Assembly (NCBI GenBank): GCA_017548545.1
Contig: JAFYZW010000006.1
Coordinates: 1 to 64,000, forward strand
Source: Bacteroidales bacterium
Lineage (GTDB): Bacteria > Bacteroidota > Bacteroidia > Bacteroidales > UBA3663
Direction: 5' to 3'
DNA: 64,000 bases
The position numbers and the translations under genes are program-made. Positions within the stretch are counted from its first letter, which is position 1. Each line of letters opens with the position of its first letter. Shown in pieces: positions 52,601 to 61,847 of the stretch. A model generated the notes under the pieces. That model worked only from the letters and a program-made list of their open reading frames with translations. It ran no database searches and was not told the DNA's origin.

Positions 52601-53237
52601 GGTGCTCGGGTGACAAAGCACGCTCGCGGAAAGCCTTAACAGCATCCCAATCAACCAATGGACGAAGATCCTCCTGGTCGATCACCTCGATCTTCTGATA
52701 CTCGTGCGATGTGCGGAAGCCATCGAAGAAGTTAAGGAAAGGAACACGGCTGGTCAGGGTGGCAAGGTGGGCAACGGCTGCAAGATCCATTACTTCCTGG
52801 ACAGAACCCTCGGCAAGCATAGCGAAGCCTGTCTGACGGCATGCCATTACGTCCTGATGGTCACCAAAGATACAGAGAGCATGAGAGGCCAATGTACGGG
52901 CAGAAACATGGAAAACGCTTGGAATCAACTCACCTGCAATCTTGTACATATTCGGGATCATCAGAAGCAAGCCCTGAGAAGCCGTAAATGTAGAGGTAAG
53001 AGCACCAGCTTGAAGCGAGCCATGGACGGCACCGGCAGCACCACCCTCAGACTGCATCTCCTGGACGAGAACAGTCTCGCCAAAGAGATTCTTGCGGCCC
53101 TGAGCAGCCCACTCGTCAACATTCTCTGCCATTGGAGAAGATGGCGTAATAGGATAGATAGCAGCTACCTCGCTGAACATATACGCGATATGCGCAGCAG
53201 CGGTGTTACCATCGCATGTCATGAATTTCTTTGCCAT
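49689..53237 (-). CDS. nifJ: Pyruvate:ferredoxin (flavodoxin) oxidoreductase
   Basis: 1182 residues, the fused single-chain form. Domain order: alpha part with YPITPSSPMAE; gamma part (FFGLGADGTVGANKNSVKI); two [4Fe-4S] ferredoxin motifs (CIQCNKCAYVCPHAC and CLACGNCADVCPGNP); the TPP-binding beta part (FSGACAGCGETPY ... GGDGASYDIGYGG) and cysteines at GCDKCKD. It converts pyruvate and CoA to acetyl-CoA, CO2 and reduced ferredoxin: the anaerobic route of Bacteroidales. Monocistronic; terminator at 49632-49668. Confidence 0.97.
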   Translation of the reverse strand: MAKKFMTCDGNTAAAHIAYMFSEVAAIYPITPSSPMAENVDEWAAQGRKNLFGETVLVQEMQSEGGAAGAVHGSLQAGALTSTFTASQGLLLMIPNMYKIAGELIPSVFHVSARTLASHALCIFGDHQDVMACRQTGFAMLAEGSVQEVMDLAAVAHLATLTSRVPFLNFFDGFRTSHEYQKIEVIDQEDLRPLVDWDAVKAFRERALSPEHPEMRGMAENPDVFFAHRESCNPYYNAVPDIVAKYMDQVSALTGRKHRPFDYYGPADAENIIIAMGSATDCIKEVVDYKVAKGEKVGLISVHLYRPFSLKYLKEALPASVKKICVLDRTKEPGANSEPLYLDVVDALSELGCLGQIKVVGGRYGLGSNDTTPAQIIAAFDNLALNEPKNHFTLGIVDDITFTSLPVGEEVSVAPAGMFQAKFFGLGADGTVGANKNSVKIIGETTDKYCQAYFSYDSKKSGGFTCSHLRFGDDPIRSTYLVTTPNFVACHQQAYLNMYDVTRGIQEGGTFLLNTIWDGEELVNNIPNKVKAVLAQKHVKVYYINATKIAHEIGLGNRTNTILQSAFFRITGVIPVDQAVEEMKHFIVKSYGKKGEDVVNKNYAAVDRGGEYKELVVDPAWASLTAEPKVYSDGDAFINEVVRPINAQDGDLLPVSSFKGIEDGTWHPGTARFEKRGVGAFVPVWDATKCIQCNKCAYVCPHACIRPFVMTAEEKEGFTGQTIEMKAPAAMKGMFFAIQVGVKDCLACGNCADVCPGNPKLGGPALSMKPYDDSSAEAQAEAARWNYCVENVTSKQDLVDITANVKNSQFAQPLFEFSGACAGCGETPYVKLISQLFGDREIVANATGCSSIYSGSVPSTPYTTNAKGQGPAWANSLFEDFCEFGLGMAIAHKKIKERLVKLMVEAQACECCSDELKALFNKWIENKESAAETKVLAPQIVAACEACGCDKCKDILTYKDHLVKRSHWIIGGDGASYDIGYGGLDHVIASGEDVNVFVIDTEVYSNTGGQSSKATPLGAIAKFAAAGKRVRKKDLGMIATTYGYVYVAQIAMGADQAQTLKAFKEAEAYHGPSLIIAYAPCINHGLKAGMGKSQAEEAKAVECGYWQLWRFNPELEAQGKNPFILDSKEPNWEKFQDFLKGEVRYASVMKQFPAEAGELFAEAELMAKKRYQTYVRQTKLEY

Positions 53238-53308
53238 TTGTTTTTTGTTTAAGAATTAAAAAGTTAGTGTAAAATTAATAATGGTCTTTTTGACTATGAA
53301 TAATTCAA

Positions 53309-54493
53309 TTAGTAGAGGAAACCGAACAACCAGAGCGGGATGACATTATCATGACCGATCTCGAAGTTGTCGATTGCATAATAGTACTCTGGGTTATTCT
53401 TGGTACGAACTACCCAATCACATACGCGGAAACGATCCTTGCCGTTCACCAGGAACTGCACGTTACGTTCATTCGATTTGTTCAGTTTGTTGTCCTTGTG
53501 CAACATGTTATAGAAGAACGTTTCACGCAGCTGACGAGGCTCTACGTCGTTCAAACAAGTGGGGAACAGAATGTTCGTGTTGTGCATGTAAACGACGGCG
53601 GGTTTCTTGGGGAACTGCTCCTCGCAAGTGTAAAGCATGTTGATTAGACGAGCCTCCTTCAGGTACGAAAGATAGTTCACCACCGTTGCACGGCTTGTCT
53701 CGATACTCTTGGCCAATAGGCTGACATTGGGCGAGCATGGTGCCTCTTGTGCAAGGATGTGAAGGAGTTTCTTCAGCTTAGGCAGATAGGACAATTCAAT
53801 CTCCTTCAAGAAAAGGATATCTACCTCAAGCATCGTGTTCATGTTCTTGATCAGCATCTCCGAATAGTTCTTCTTTTCAAGGAAGAATGGATAATATCCA
53901 TGATGGATATAGTCCTTGAAGTAGTTCAGAGGCTTGATCTGAGAGCAAATGTCGTTGGCTATCTCCTGATGATTTGCAATGAGGTCCTGGTAGGAATAGC
54001 TGCGGAAATTTGTTCCTGCCATCAGGTTGATATACTCACGGAACGAGAATCCACGCAAGTTATAAGACTCAACGATACCATTGAGCATCGGATTAGCCTC
54101 CTTCAAGCGCATCACAGTAGAACCAGCGAAGATAATCTGCACCTTCGGATACTGGTCGTGAATAAATCTCAGTTCTTCGCTCCAATCTGGATACTTGAAG
54201 ATCTCGTCAATCAACAACGTACGCCCTCCCTGCTGCTGGAACTGTGAAACAAATTCGCGAAGAGAATGGGTGTAGAAGTAGAAGTGGTTCATATTGATGT
54301 AGAGACATCTGCGGTCATCGGGACCGTACTTTTCAAGCGCATACTGCAGCAGGAAAGTAGTTTTTCCAACACCTCTACTACCCTTGATACCAATCAAGCG
54401 GTTGCTCCAATTAATCTCGTCAATAAGTTCACGACGTACTGGTGAATAAACATGTTCCACCAAATACTTGTGTGTTCTATAAAACGTCTCCAC
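53309..54493 (-). CDS. AAA_14-type ATPase of unknown role
   Basis: 394 residues. Walker A GSRGVGKTTFLLQ near residue 36, Walker B RTLLIDEIFKY near 93, an arginine-type motif after FAGSTVMRL, and a C-terminal domain with HTH-like region (LLAKSIETSRATVVNYLSYLKEA) and a DUF4143-like end. These ATPases are widespread and variable in Bacteroidota; some sit next to toxin systems, most have no known job. Its own promoter lies at 54536. Confidence 0.75.
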   Translation of the reverse strand: METFYRTHKYLVEHVYSPVRRELIDEINWSNRLIGIKGSRGVGKTTFLLQYALEKYGPDDRRCLYINMNHFYFYTHSLREFVSQFQQQGGRTLLIDEIFKYPDWSEELRFIHDQYPKVQIIFAGSTVMRLKEANPMLNGIVESYNLRGFSFREYINLMAGTNFRSYSYQDLIANHQEIANDICSQIKPLNYFKDYIHHGYYPFFLEKKNYSEMLIKNMNTMLEVDILFLKEIELSYLPKLKKLLHILAQEAPCSPNVSLLAKSIETSRATVVNYLSYLKEARLINMLYTCEEQFPKKPAVVYMHNTNILFPTCLNDVEPRQLRETFFYNMLHKDNKLNKSNERNVQFLVNGKDRFRVCDWVVRTKNNPEYYYAIDNFEIGHDNVIPLWLFGFLY

Positions 54494-54535
54494 TGTTATA
54501 TATTATTACAATTTATTATTTGCTCATTCGCGGTG

Positions 54536-54543
54536 CAAATATA
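54536..54543 (-). promoter_or_regulatory. -7 box for the AAA_14 ATPase gene
   Basis: TATATTTG on the minus strand, 43 bp before the ATG at 54493. It lies in the 309-bp gap after pckA, which otherwise holds only AT-rich DNA and the pckA terminator. Confidence 0.6.
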
Positions 54544-54728
54544 CAAAAAAAACTTTGATTTGCAAAGTAAAATTAGCAAAAAAATCGTTAAATTTTTATA
54601 TTTCTTTGATTTTAGGGTTAATCAAGACAAAAAATTGGTTCTATAACATGTTTTTCTGGAATATCTTTAGGTTATTAGGGAAGAAAAAAGTCGTCGAATC
54701 GAGTGAATAGAATGATTAAATTAAATAC

Positions 54729-54763
54729 TTTGGTCCGCCCTTCAAAAAGAAGAACGGACCAAA
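54729..54763 (-). terminator. Terminator of pckA
   Basis: Stem TTTGGTCCG/CGGACCAAA (54755-54763 and 54729-54737), loop with A/T-rich sequence; on the minus strand it follows the pckA stop by about 40 bp. Confidence 0.75.
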
Positions 54764-54802
54764 TTAGAGGCAGGTTACAGCAAGCTGTAAACCTTTTGAG
54801 TC

Positions 54803-56404
54803 TTAGAGCTGGGGACCAGCAGCTACGAGAGCCTTGCCAGCTTCGTTGGTGGTGTACTTGCCGAAGTTCTTGATGAAGCGTGCAGCAAGATCCTTTGCCT
54901 TCTCTTCCCACTCGCAGTCACAAGCGTAGGTATCACGTGGATCGAGGATGCGGCGGTCAACGCCTTCGAGAATCACAGGTACTTCGAAGTTGAAGTATGG
55001 GATGTGCTTGGTCTCAACGTTGTTGATAGCACCATTGAGGATAGCATCGATGATACCACGGGTGTCACGAATAGAAATACGCTTACCAGTGCCGTTCCAA
55101 CCGGTGTTCACCAGGTAAGCCTTGGCGCCGCTCTTCTCCATTCTCTTCACCAGTTCCTCAGCATACTTGGTTGGATGGAGCTCAAGGAATGCCTGGCCAA
55201 AGCAAGCCGAGAAGGTTGGAGTTGGCTCAGTGATGCCGCGCTCTGTACCAGCAAGCTTAGCGGTGAAGCCAGAGAGGAAGTAGTACTTGGTCTGCTCTGG
55301 AGTCAGGATCGATACTGGAGGAAGAACACCAAATGCGTCAGCAGAAAGGAAAATCACCTGCTTGGCTGCTGGAGCAGAGGAACCTGGCTGGATATTCTTG
55401 ATATGATAAATCGGGTAAGATACACGAGTGTTCTCAGTAACCGACTTGTCATTGAAGTCAATCTTGCCATTTTCATCAACAGTTACATTCTCAAGAAGAG
55501 CATCACGCTTGATAGCGTTGTAGATGTCTGGTTCTGACTCCTTGTCAAGCTTGATCACCTTGGCATAGCAGCCACCCTCGAAATTGAAGACACCATTGTC
55601 ATCCCAACCATGCTCGTCATCTCCAATGAGACGACGCTTTGGATCGGTTGAAAGGGTAGTCTTGCCAGTACCAGAGAGGCCGAAGAAGATGGCAGTGTTC
55701 TCGCCGTTCATGTCGCAGTTTGCCGAGCAGTGCATTGAAGCAATGCCCTTGAGAGGGAGATAGTAGTTCATCATCGAGAAAATACCCTTCTTCATCTCGC
55801 CACCGTACCATGTGTTCAGGATCACCTGTTCACGTGTCTTGGTGTTGAAAGCCACACAGGTATCAGAGTTAAGTCCGAGTTCCTTGTAGTTTTCAACCCT
55901 TGCCTTTGATGCATTGTAGATGACAAAGTTCGGTTCAAATGCTGCAAGTTCCTCAGCAGTTGGCCTGATGAACATGTTCTCTACGAAATGAGCCTGCCAA
56001 GCAACCTCAACGATGAAGCGAACAGAAAGACGGGTATCCTTGTTTGCACCGCAGAAAGCATCAACTACATAAAGGTTCTTGTTCGAAAGCTCCTTCTGGG
56101 CAATCTTCTTAACCGTTTCCCAAACCTCTTCGGTCATGGGGTGGTTGTCATTCTTATAACCTTCAGTGGTCCACCACACGTTGTTGTGGCTCTCATCAGT
56201 ATCAACGATATACTTGTCCTTGGGCGAACGACCGGTGAAAATGCCAGTCATAACGTTCACGGCACCGAGCTCAGTTACCTGACCTTTCTCATATCCAGTG
56301 AGAGCAGGATCGGTCTCAGCCTTGAAAAGCTCTTCGTAAGAAGGATTGTGAGCAATCACGGTTGAACCCGTGATACCATACTTTGTCAAATCCAAATTTG
56401 CCAT
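54803..56404 (-). CDS. pckA: Phosphoenolpyruvate carboxykinase (ATP)
   Basis: 533 residues, usual length. P-loop [14 protein letters not shown], metal motif [19 protein letters not shown] and the NTGW loop ([13 protein letters not shown]). In Bacteroidales it mainly fixes CO2 onto PEP to make oxaloacetate and ATP on the way to succinate. Promoter at 56514, own terminator. Confidence 0.97.
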   Translation of the reverse strand: MANLDLTKYGITGSTVIAHNPSYEELFKAETDPALTGYEKGQVTELGAVNVMTGIFTGRSPKDKYIVDTDESHNNVWWTTEGYKNDNHPMTEEVWETVKKIAQKELSNKNLYVVDAFCGANKDTRLSVRFIVEVAWQAHFVENMFIRPTAEELAAFEPNFVIYNASKARVENYKELGLNSDTCVAFNTKTREQVILNTWYGGEMKKGIFSMMNYYLPLKGIASMHCSANCDMNGENTAIFFGLSGTGKTTLSTDPKRRLIGDDEHGWDDNGVFNFEGGCYAKVIKLDKESEPDIYNAIKRDALLENVTVDENGKIDFNDKSVTENTRVSYPIYHIKNIQPGSSAPAAKQVIFLSADAFGVLPPVSILTPEQTKYYFLSGFTAKLAGTERGITEPTPTFSACFGQAFLELHPTKYAEELVKRMEKSGAKAYLVNTGWNGTGKRISIRDTRGIIDAILNGAINNVETKHIPYFNFEVPVILEGVDRRILDPRDTYACDCEWEEKAKDLAARFIKNFGKYTTNEAGKALVAAGPQL

Positions 56405-56513
56405 AATACCTTTTAAAATATTAATAAGTAAGAATTAAGATTAAGATTATTGTTAATTACACACCAATGAAAAAAGGTCGTTCAGGAATAACCTTCCCTC
56501 CCCTTTTTCAGTG

Positions 56514-56545
56514 CAAATATAATTAGTTTTTATCAATCCTCCAAC
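56514..56545 (-). promoter_or_regulatory. Promoter of pckA
   Basis: -7 box TATATTTG at 56514-56521 and a TTG-rich -33 near 56542-56545 on the minus strand, giving a leader of about 100 nt before the ATG at 56404. The rest of the 350-bp gap to the tRNA gene holds no ORF. Confidence 0.6.
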
Positions 56546-56720
56546 AATTTATGTAGTATTTCGTAAAGAATTATTTATTATCTGCTCAAAATGCCACTCT
56601 TACATTTCAAACATACAATACACGAGAGAGAAATAAAAGTTGTAAAATGCATAAATGGTTGAAATAATGTAGTAAGCAATAACTCGAATGCAAGCATGCT
56701 CTTAGTTTTGAAAGATAGAA

Positions 56721-56744
56721 GAAGAGGGCCAAAAGACCCTCTTC
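56721..56744 (-). terminator. Terminator of the tRNA-Arg gene
   Basis: 8-bp stem GAAGAGGG/CCCTCTTC (56737-56744 and 56721-56728) with a tight loop, followed by TTCTATCTTTC on the minus strand, 12 bp after the tRNA 3' end. Confidence 0.8.
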
Positions 56745-56755
56745 ATGTTTGCAAG

Positions 56756-56829
56756 TGATTCGACGGGGATTCGAACCCCGGACCGACTGCTTAGAAGGCA
56801 GTTGCTCTATCCAGCTGAGCTATCGAACC
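56756..56829 (-). tRNA. tRNA-Arg (anticodon TCT)
   Basis: 74 nt, cloverleaf on the minus strand: acceptor GGTTCGA/TCGAATC, D-arm AGCTCAGCTGGATAGAGC, anticodon loop TTCTAAG (anticodon TCT, reads AGA/AGG), T-arm GGGGTTCGAATCCCC, discriminator A. CCA is not encoded. Confidence 0.95.
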
Positions 56830-56846
56830 ATCTTTTTTTGCGGGCG

Positions 56847-56854
56847 CAAAGATA
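56847..56854 (-). promoter_or_regulatory. -7 box for the tRNA-Arg gene
   Basis: TATCTTTG on the minus strand, 18 bp upstream of the tRNA 5' end. The AT-rich region beyond it up to 57011 holds nothing else. Confidence 0.6.
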
Positions 56855-57011
56855 GGGATTATCTTTGATATTTCCAAATTTTTGGAGAATTATTTTGAGA
56901 AATACAGTATTATTGGGTCAATAATGAAGAATCTCCAAAAGTCAGCATCACAAAGATTGTTGGCTATTATGACCATAATCGTTCATGAAATAGTCTATTC
57001 GAAATAAAAAA

Positions 57012-57821
57012 TTATCCCTCACCAGCCTCAGCAGCAGCGCGCATAGCGACTTCTTCCGTGGTAGAAGGTTGATCGAACTTTTTACGTATAAATACAAAGT
57101 TTCGACCGAGGTATTTCTCTCGAACAATTGGATTGGAAGCCAACTCCTCACTAGTACCCTGGAAAAGAATCTTACCTTCGAAGAGTAGATATGCACGATC
57201 GACAATGGACAACGTCTCGGGAGCATTGTGGTCGGTGATAAGTATGCCGATATTCTTGTCCTTGAGCTTATAAACAATATACTGGATATCTTCGACAGCA
57301 ATCGGATCGACACCTGCGAAAGGTTCGTCGAGCATGATAAACTTAGGGCTAATGGCCAAACAACGTGCAATCTCGCAACGACGGCGTTCTCCACCCGAAA
57401 GACGATCACCCAGGTTCTTGCGCACTTTCTGTAAACGGAACTCAGCAATGAGCGATTCAAGTTTGTCGCGCTGTTCTTCCGGAGTCATTGTGGTCATCTC
57501 AAGCGTAGCACGCAAGTTGTCCTCGACCGACATTTTGCGATAAACAGATGCTTCCTGTGCCAAATAACCAATGCCCAACTTGGCCCGACGATAGACGGGC
57601 AACTTGGTAATCTCCTGATCGTCGAGGAAAATACGGCCCTCATTAGGAGTTACCAATCCTGTAGTCATATAAAATGTCGTAGTTTTGCCTGCGCCATTGG
57701 GCCCCAAGAGACCTACAATCTCGCCCTGACGAACATCGATGCTGACATGATCAGCCACTGTTCGTGGTCCATATCGTTTGACAAGGCTATCTGTGCGAAG
57801 TACACTTACATTCTCTTCCAT
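57012..57821 (-). CDS. lptB: Lipopolysaccharide export ABC transporter ATP-binding protein
   Basis: 269 residues. Walker A GLLGPNGAGKTTTFYM, signature LSGGERRRCEIARCLA, Walker B FIMLDEPFAGVDPIAVEDI, H-loop ITDHN: the exact LptB pattern. It powers the Lpt bridge carrying lipopolysaccharide to the outer membrane. A C-terminal tail of about 25 residues extends beyond E. coli LptB. No other lpt genes are next to it. Confidence 0.93.
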   Translation of the reverse strand: MEENVSVLRTDSLVKRYGPRTVADHVSIDVRQGEIVGLLGPNGAGKTTTFYMTTGLVTPNEGRIFLDDQEITKLPVYRRAKLGIGYLAQEASVYRKMSVEDNLRATLEMTTMTPEEQRDKLESLIAEFRLQKVRKNLGDRLSGGERRRCEIARCLAISPKFIMLDEPFAGVDPIAVEDIQYIVYKLKDKNIGILITDHNAPETLSIVDRAYLLFEGKILFQGTSEELASNPIVREKYLGRNFVFIRKKFDQPSTTEEVAMRAAAEAGEG

Positions 57822-57887
57822 TGTCGATTTTATATATATCTATGGTCGATTATACTTTCGGCTTAACGAAAACGTTGTTATTCGGTG

Positions 57888-57895
57888 CAAAGATA
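57888..57895 (-). promoter_or_regulatory. -7 box for lptB
   Basis: TATCTTTG on the minus strand, 67 bp upstream of the lptB ATG, in the divergent lptB-mlaE gap. Confidence 0.6.
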
Positions 57896-57948
57896 GTGTT
57901 TTTTTCTCAATATCGACACTTTTTTTTCCACTTTATCATATTTTTTAG

Positions 57949-57956
57949 TATCTTTG
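57949..57956 (+). promoter_or_regulatory. -7 box for mlaE
   Basis: TATCTTTG on the plus strand only 26 bp before the mlaE ATG. The two divergent -7 boxes are 53 bp apart, so the -33 regions of lptB and mlaE nearly overlap. Confidence 0.6.
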
Positions 57957-57981
57957 CACCGCAAAAAAAAGAAAAGTTGAT

Positions 57982-58728
57982 ATGCTGCTGACAAATTGGA
58001 TAAGTGACTTTGGTCGTTACGTGCTCTTGATGAAGAAGGTCTTCACCAAGCCAGACCGTTGGAACATGTTCGGTCGCCAGTATCTTCATGAAAGCGGAGG
58101 ATTGGTGATCAACTCGATTGGCATCATCGGCATCATTTCACTTTTTATCGGCGCCGTCTCATGCATTCAGATCCAGAAAAACCTTGATAACCCGTTCCTC
58201 CCCCAATACCTCATCGGTTTTGCGACACGCGAGATGTTGATGCTGGAGTTTTCGTCGGCGATTATGTGTTTGATTCTTGCTGGCAAAGTGGGGTCGAACA
58301 TCGCTTCGGAGATTGGCACGATGCGCGTGACAGAACAGATTGACGCTATGGAGATCATGGGTGTTAATTCGGCCAACTATCTGATTCTACCTAAAGTCTG
58401 TGCCGTGATTTCTTTGATGCCTATCCTTGTCATCTTATCGATTTCATTGGGTTTAGTAGGTGGTGGAATCCTTTGCATGCTGACAGGCACCCCCACAGTT
58501 GATGATTACGTCTCGGGCATCCAGTTCTACTTCGATATCAGCCATATCGATTATGCTATTCAAAAGTCGATGATCTTTGGTTTTATCATTTCTACTGTCC
58601 CAGGTTATTTCGGATATACGGTAAAGGGAGGTGCACTGCAAGTTGGTCGTAATTCGACACAAGCAGTTGTTATCAGCTCGATAATGATATTGATGACCGA
58701 CGTAATCAGCACGAAACTACTATTGTAA
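57982..58728 (+). CDS. mlaE: MlaE-type ABC permease
   Basis: 248 residues, five to six membrane segments. Family features: SLFIGAVSCIQIQ, LAGKVGSNIASEIGTMRVTEQIDAMEIMGV (the permease coupling region) and STVPGYFGYTVKGGALQVG. It is the membrane part of the Mla phospholipid transporter. The normal neighbours mlaF (ATPase) and mlaD do not follow; the next gene is on the opposite strand 21 bp away. The partner genes must be elsewhere. Confidence 0.9.
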   Translation: MLLTNWISDFGRYVLLMKKVFTKPDRWNMFGRQYLHESGGLVINSIGIIGIISLFIGAVSCIQIQKNLDNPFLPQYLIGFATREMLMLEFSSAIMCLILAGKVGSNIASEIGTMRVTEQIDAMEIMGVNSANYLILPKVCAVISLMPILVILSISLGLVGGGILCMLTGTPTVDDYVSGIQFYFDISHIDYAIQKSMIFGFIISTVPGYFGYTVKGGALQVGRNSTQAVVISSIMILMTDVISTKLLL

Positions 58729-58749
58729 TACTTTCACAGGACAAAGTGA

Positions 58750-59448
58750 TTAGTGCTTGAAGTGCTGTTGCATCTGAATCACTTCGTCGAGGCGTTCGGC
58801 AAGTTCTGACATCCCAGTAAGGACAATCTCTGCACCAGCATCACGTAAAACCTTCGGATCGAGTGGACCCGTGTTGACAGCTACAGTGAAAATACCTGCA
58901 GCATGGCCTGCTTGTACCCCCAGAGGAGCATTTTCAACGACGATGGCCTCAGAAGGTTTAAGCCTTCCTGCTTTGACTAAACCCATAAGATAGGGGTCGG
59001 GCATCGGTTTGCCATGACCAATGGGACAATCCTTGGCTGAAACGATGCGACTCCAGTCGAAGACATTTGGATAGACATAATTCAGCTTGTTGATGAGAGA
59101 AGGCTGTCCACTGCCAGTTACCAATACGCGCGTTAACCCCTTCTCTCCCACTTTGTGAAGTACTTCAGCCGCCCCAATCATGGGCTTAGCAGGACCTAGT
59201 TGGACAAAAGCCTGCGACTTCTCCTTATAAATCATCTCAATTTCCCAAGGTTCGGCATGACGTCCACGTTGTTCAACGAAGAAGTCATCGATAACCTGTT
59301 GCCCGGTCGAACCCTCGACCTGATAAAAGAAAGTACGGTCACAGGCGAACCCATAGTGTTCGCCCATGACCTGATACCATGCTTCGGCATGGTGTGGCAT
59401 GCTATCGAAAAGCACGCCGTCCATATCGAATAAAAAAGCTTTCAGCAT
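58750..59448 (-). CDS. HAD-family phosphatase/phosphomutase (beta-phosphoglucomutase-like)
   Basis: 232 residues. HAD motif I FDMDGVLFDS, motif II LVTGSGQ, motif III K and motif IV VVENAPLGVQAG; cap domain type as in PGMB/GPP phosphatases. It may dephosphorylate a sugar phosphate or move its phosphate. Its start overlaps the pgi stop by one base (TAATG), so it is translationally coupled to pgi; a sugar-phosphate substrate is therefore likely. Confidence 0.85.
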   Translation of the reverse strand: MLKAFLFDMDGVLFDSMPHHAEAWYQVMGEHYGFACDRTFFYQVEGSTGQQVIDDFFVEQRGRHAEPWEIEMIYKEKSQAFVQLGPAKPMIGAAEVLHKVGEKGLTRVLVTGSGQPSLINKLNYVYPNVFDWSRIVSAKDCPIGHGKPMPDPYLMGLVKAGRLKPSEAIVVENAPLGVQAGHAAGIFTVAVNTGPLDPKVLRDAGAEIVLTGMSELAERLDEVIQMQQHFKH

Positions 59449-60788
59449 TATTCTGCAAGACGAGCCTTAATGGCTTTGGTGGCCTCTTCATAGCCTGGCT
59501 TTTCAAGCAGGGCAAACATATTCTTTTTGTAAGCCTCTACGCCTGGCTGGTTGAAAGGATTGACGCCAAGGATATAGCCAGAAATGCCGCAGGCACGCTC
59601 AAAGAAGTAGATGAGCTGACCGAGGTTGTACTCGTCAAGCTTGTCAATCTCAATCTTTAGATTGGGCACGCCACCGTCGACATGAGCTATCTGAGTGCCA
59701 AGTTCAGCCATCTTATTGACCTGATCGACACGCTTGCCAGCGAGGAAGTTAAGTCCGTCGAGGTTCTCTTCGTCAAATGGAACGACAACTTCGCGATTGG
59801 GATTCTTGACCGAAATCACAGTCTCGAAAATAGAGCGCTCACCTTCCTGTATCCACTGGCCCATAGAGTGCAAGTCGGTAGTGAAATCGACAGAGGCGGG
59901 GAATATACCCTTGTGATCCTTGCCTTCGGACTCTCCGTAAAGTTGCTTCCACCATTCGGACATGTAGTGGAGCTTAGGCTGATAGTTGACCAGAATCTCG
60001 GTCTTCTTACCGAACTGATAAAGGGCATTGCGCATAGCGGCATATTGAGCTGCTGGGTTCTCGGCATAAGGAACATCGACGCCCGTCGCCTTCTCCATAT
60101 CCTGTGCACCCTTGACGAGAGCCTTGATGTCGTTACCGGCAACTGCGATAGCGATGAGTCCCACAGGGGTGAGCACAGAGAATCGGCCACCGACATCATC
60201 GGGAATAACATACTTCTTGTAACCCTCTTTGGTAGCAAGAGTGCAGAGAGCACCACGCTTGGCATCGGTGACAGCAACAATGCGTTTCTGTGCTTCAGCC
60301 TTGCCCACTTTCTCTTCGAGCATGGTCTTAAGGATTCGGAATGTGAGCGCAGTCTCAGTTGTAGTGCCAGACTTGGAGATATTGATAATACCAAACTCCT
60401 TCTCCTTCAAGATGTCGAAGAGGTCGGCAAGGTAGTCTTCACCGATATTGTTACCAGCATAAACAACGATAGGATTCTTGCGGCATGTCTGATAAGCATC
60501 GAATGCGCTTGCCAAAGCCTCGTTGACGGCACGTGGACCAAGATACGAACCACCGATGCCAGCTACAACTACCACTTCGCACTTTTCGCGAAGGAGGTCG
60601 GCAGTAGCTTGTACATCATTGAGGAACTCTTCGGTGATGCTAGAAGGAAGGTGCACCCAACCCAAAAAGTCGTTACCAGCACCCTTGCCCGACTCGAGAA
60701 GTTCGTTGCAAGCTGCTGTCTGAGCAGCTATGGCTGCCAATGTTCCTGAAGGAACAAAACTTTGAGCCTTTTCGATAGATAGTTTCAT
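59448..60788 (-). CDS. pgi: Glucose-6-phosphate isomerase
   Basis: 446 residues, the short Bacillus-like type. Motifs: [50 protein letters not shown]-like region and the C-terminal [14 protein letters not shown]. Interconverts glucose 6-phosphate and fructose 6-phosphate. Third gene of lysS-gpsA-pgi-HAD, 47 bp after gpsA. Confidence 0.96.
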   Translation of the reverse strand: MKLSIEKAQSFVPSGTLAAIAAQTAACNELLESGKGAGNDFLGWVHLPSSITEEFLNDVQATADLLREKCEVVVVAGIGGSYLGPRAVNEALASAFDAYQTCRKNPIVVYAGNNIGEDYLADLFDILKEKEFGIINISKSGTTTETALTFRILKTMLEEKVGKAEAQKRIVAVTDAKRGALCTLATKEGYKKYVIPDDVGGRFSVLTPVGLIAIAVAGNDIKALVKGAQDMEKATGVDVPYAENPAAQYAAMRNALYQFGKKTEILVNYQPKLHYMSEWWKQLYGESEGKDHKGIFPASVDFTTDLHSMGQWIQEGERSIFETVISVKNPNREVVVPFDEENLDGLNFLAGKRVDQVNKMAELGTQIAHVDGGVPNLKIEIDKLDEYNLGQLIYFFERACGISGYILGVNPFNQPGVEAYKKNMFALLEKPGYEEATKAIKARLAE

Positions 60789-60835
60789 AATGGATAAATC
60801 AAATAAAGCGTTACAATTAATATGAAGGAAAATAA

Positions 60836-61840
60836 TTATCTCAACATATCACTTAAGAGCTTGAACTCTACGAAGGGAGACATACGTTTGTAGAGAATAT
60901 TATAGACGCAATCGACAATAGGAATCTGAATGCCGTACTTCTGGTTGATCTCTTTGATACACTTGGTGCCGTAATAACCTTCGGCCACCATCTCCATCTC
61001 AAGCTGTGCGCTCTTGACGCTGTACCCCTTGCCAATCATCGCACCAAACATATGATTGCGTGAGAAGCGACTATAAGCTGTCACCAGAAGGTCGCCTGTA
61101 TAAACCGATTCGGAGATGTGTCGAGTGGCCTTTCCTTCAGGATTGATGCCGTTGATGAAGCGTTTCATCTCGCGCATTGCATTGGCTACAAGCACTGCTT
61201 GGAAGTTGTCGCCATACTTGAGTCCCGAGCAAATACCAGAAGCGATGGCATAAATATTCTTTAATACGCCAGCGAACTGAACACCTATGACATCGTCGCT
61301 GACAGTAGTATGCACATAGTGGTTCTGGAAGAAATCGGCAACTTCCTGTCCGATTTCCTTGTTTGTGCAACCAACAGTGAGATAAGTGAGTCGTTCCCAA
61401 GCGACCTCTTCAGCATGAGAAGGGCCAGATAGAGTGGCGAATTGACCAGGCTTAAGAGTAAAACGTTCGGTCAAGTACTGACTGATGGGGATATTAAGGT
61501 CCTGAACAATGCCTTTGATGATAGAGATAACCAGCTTCTCATCGAATGACTCGGTTATCTTTTCGACATGCTGCTTCAAATAAGGTGAAGGCATACCAAA
61601 GATAACCATATCGGAGTTGCGAATGGCTTCGTTAATATCATCTGTGAAATGGATGCGCGACAAATCGAAACGCACACTCGACAGATAAGTGGGATTATGC
61701 CCCAACTGCTTGAACTCAGTGATCTTCTGCGGATTACGCATATACCACCAAATGTCGGCATCATTATCCTGGACAATCTTTGCAATAGCTGTGCTCCAGG
61801 AACCACTGCCGAGGATGGCTACAATACCGGGAATATTCAT
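60836..61840 (-). CDS. gpsA: Glycerol-3-phosphate dehydrogenase (NAD(P)+)
   Basis: 334 residues from the ATG at 61840. Rossmann motif [16 protein letters not shown]; conserved catalytic Lys region [33 protein letters not shown]. It reduces dihydroxyacetone phosphate to glycerol 3-phosphate for phospholipids. 7 bp after lysS. The open frame extends over the lysS end and is not coding there. Confidence 0.95.
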   Translation of the reverse strand: MNIPGIVAILGSGSWSTAIAKIVQDNDADIWWYMRNPQKITEFKQLGHNPTYLSSVRFDLSRIHFTDDINEAIRNSDMVIFGMPSPYLKQHVEKITESFDEKLVISIIKGIVQDLNIPISQYLTERFTLKPGQFATLSGPSHAEEVAWERLTYLTVGCTNKEIGQEVADFFQNHYVHTTVSDDVIGVQFAGVLKNIYAIASGICSGLKYGDNFQAVLVANAMREMKRFINGINPEGKATRHISESVYTGDLLVTAYSRFSRNHMFGAMIGKGYSVKSAQLEMEMVAEGYYGTKCIKEINQKYGIQIPIVDCVYNILYKRMSPFVEFKLLSDMLR

Positions 61841-61847
61841 AATCAAA

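Noticed and set aside
53309-54493. AAA_14 ATPase as part of a defence or toxin system
   Set aside because: No toxin, nuclease or methylase gene is adjacent; neighbours are nifJ and pckA. The family is too common to support such a claim.
56756-56829. Integration site with a nearby mobile element at the tRNA-Arg gene
   Set aside because: I found no integrase, direct repeat of the tRNA 3' end or foreign cargo on either side.
57012-57821. lptB ATPase as the missing MlaF
   Set aside because: Signature motifs (including FAGVDPIAVEDI and GERRRCEIARCLA) are those of LptB; MlaF differs. Mentioned only as a remote possibility.
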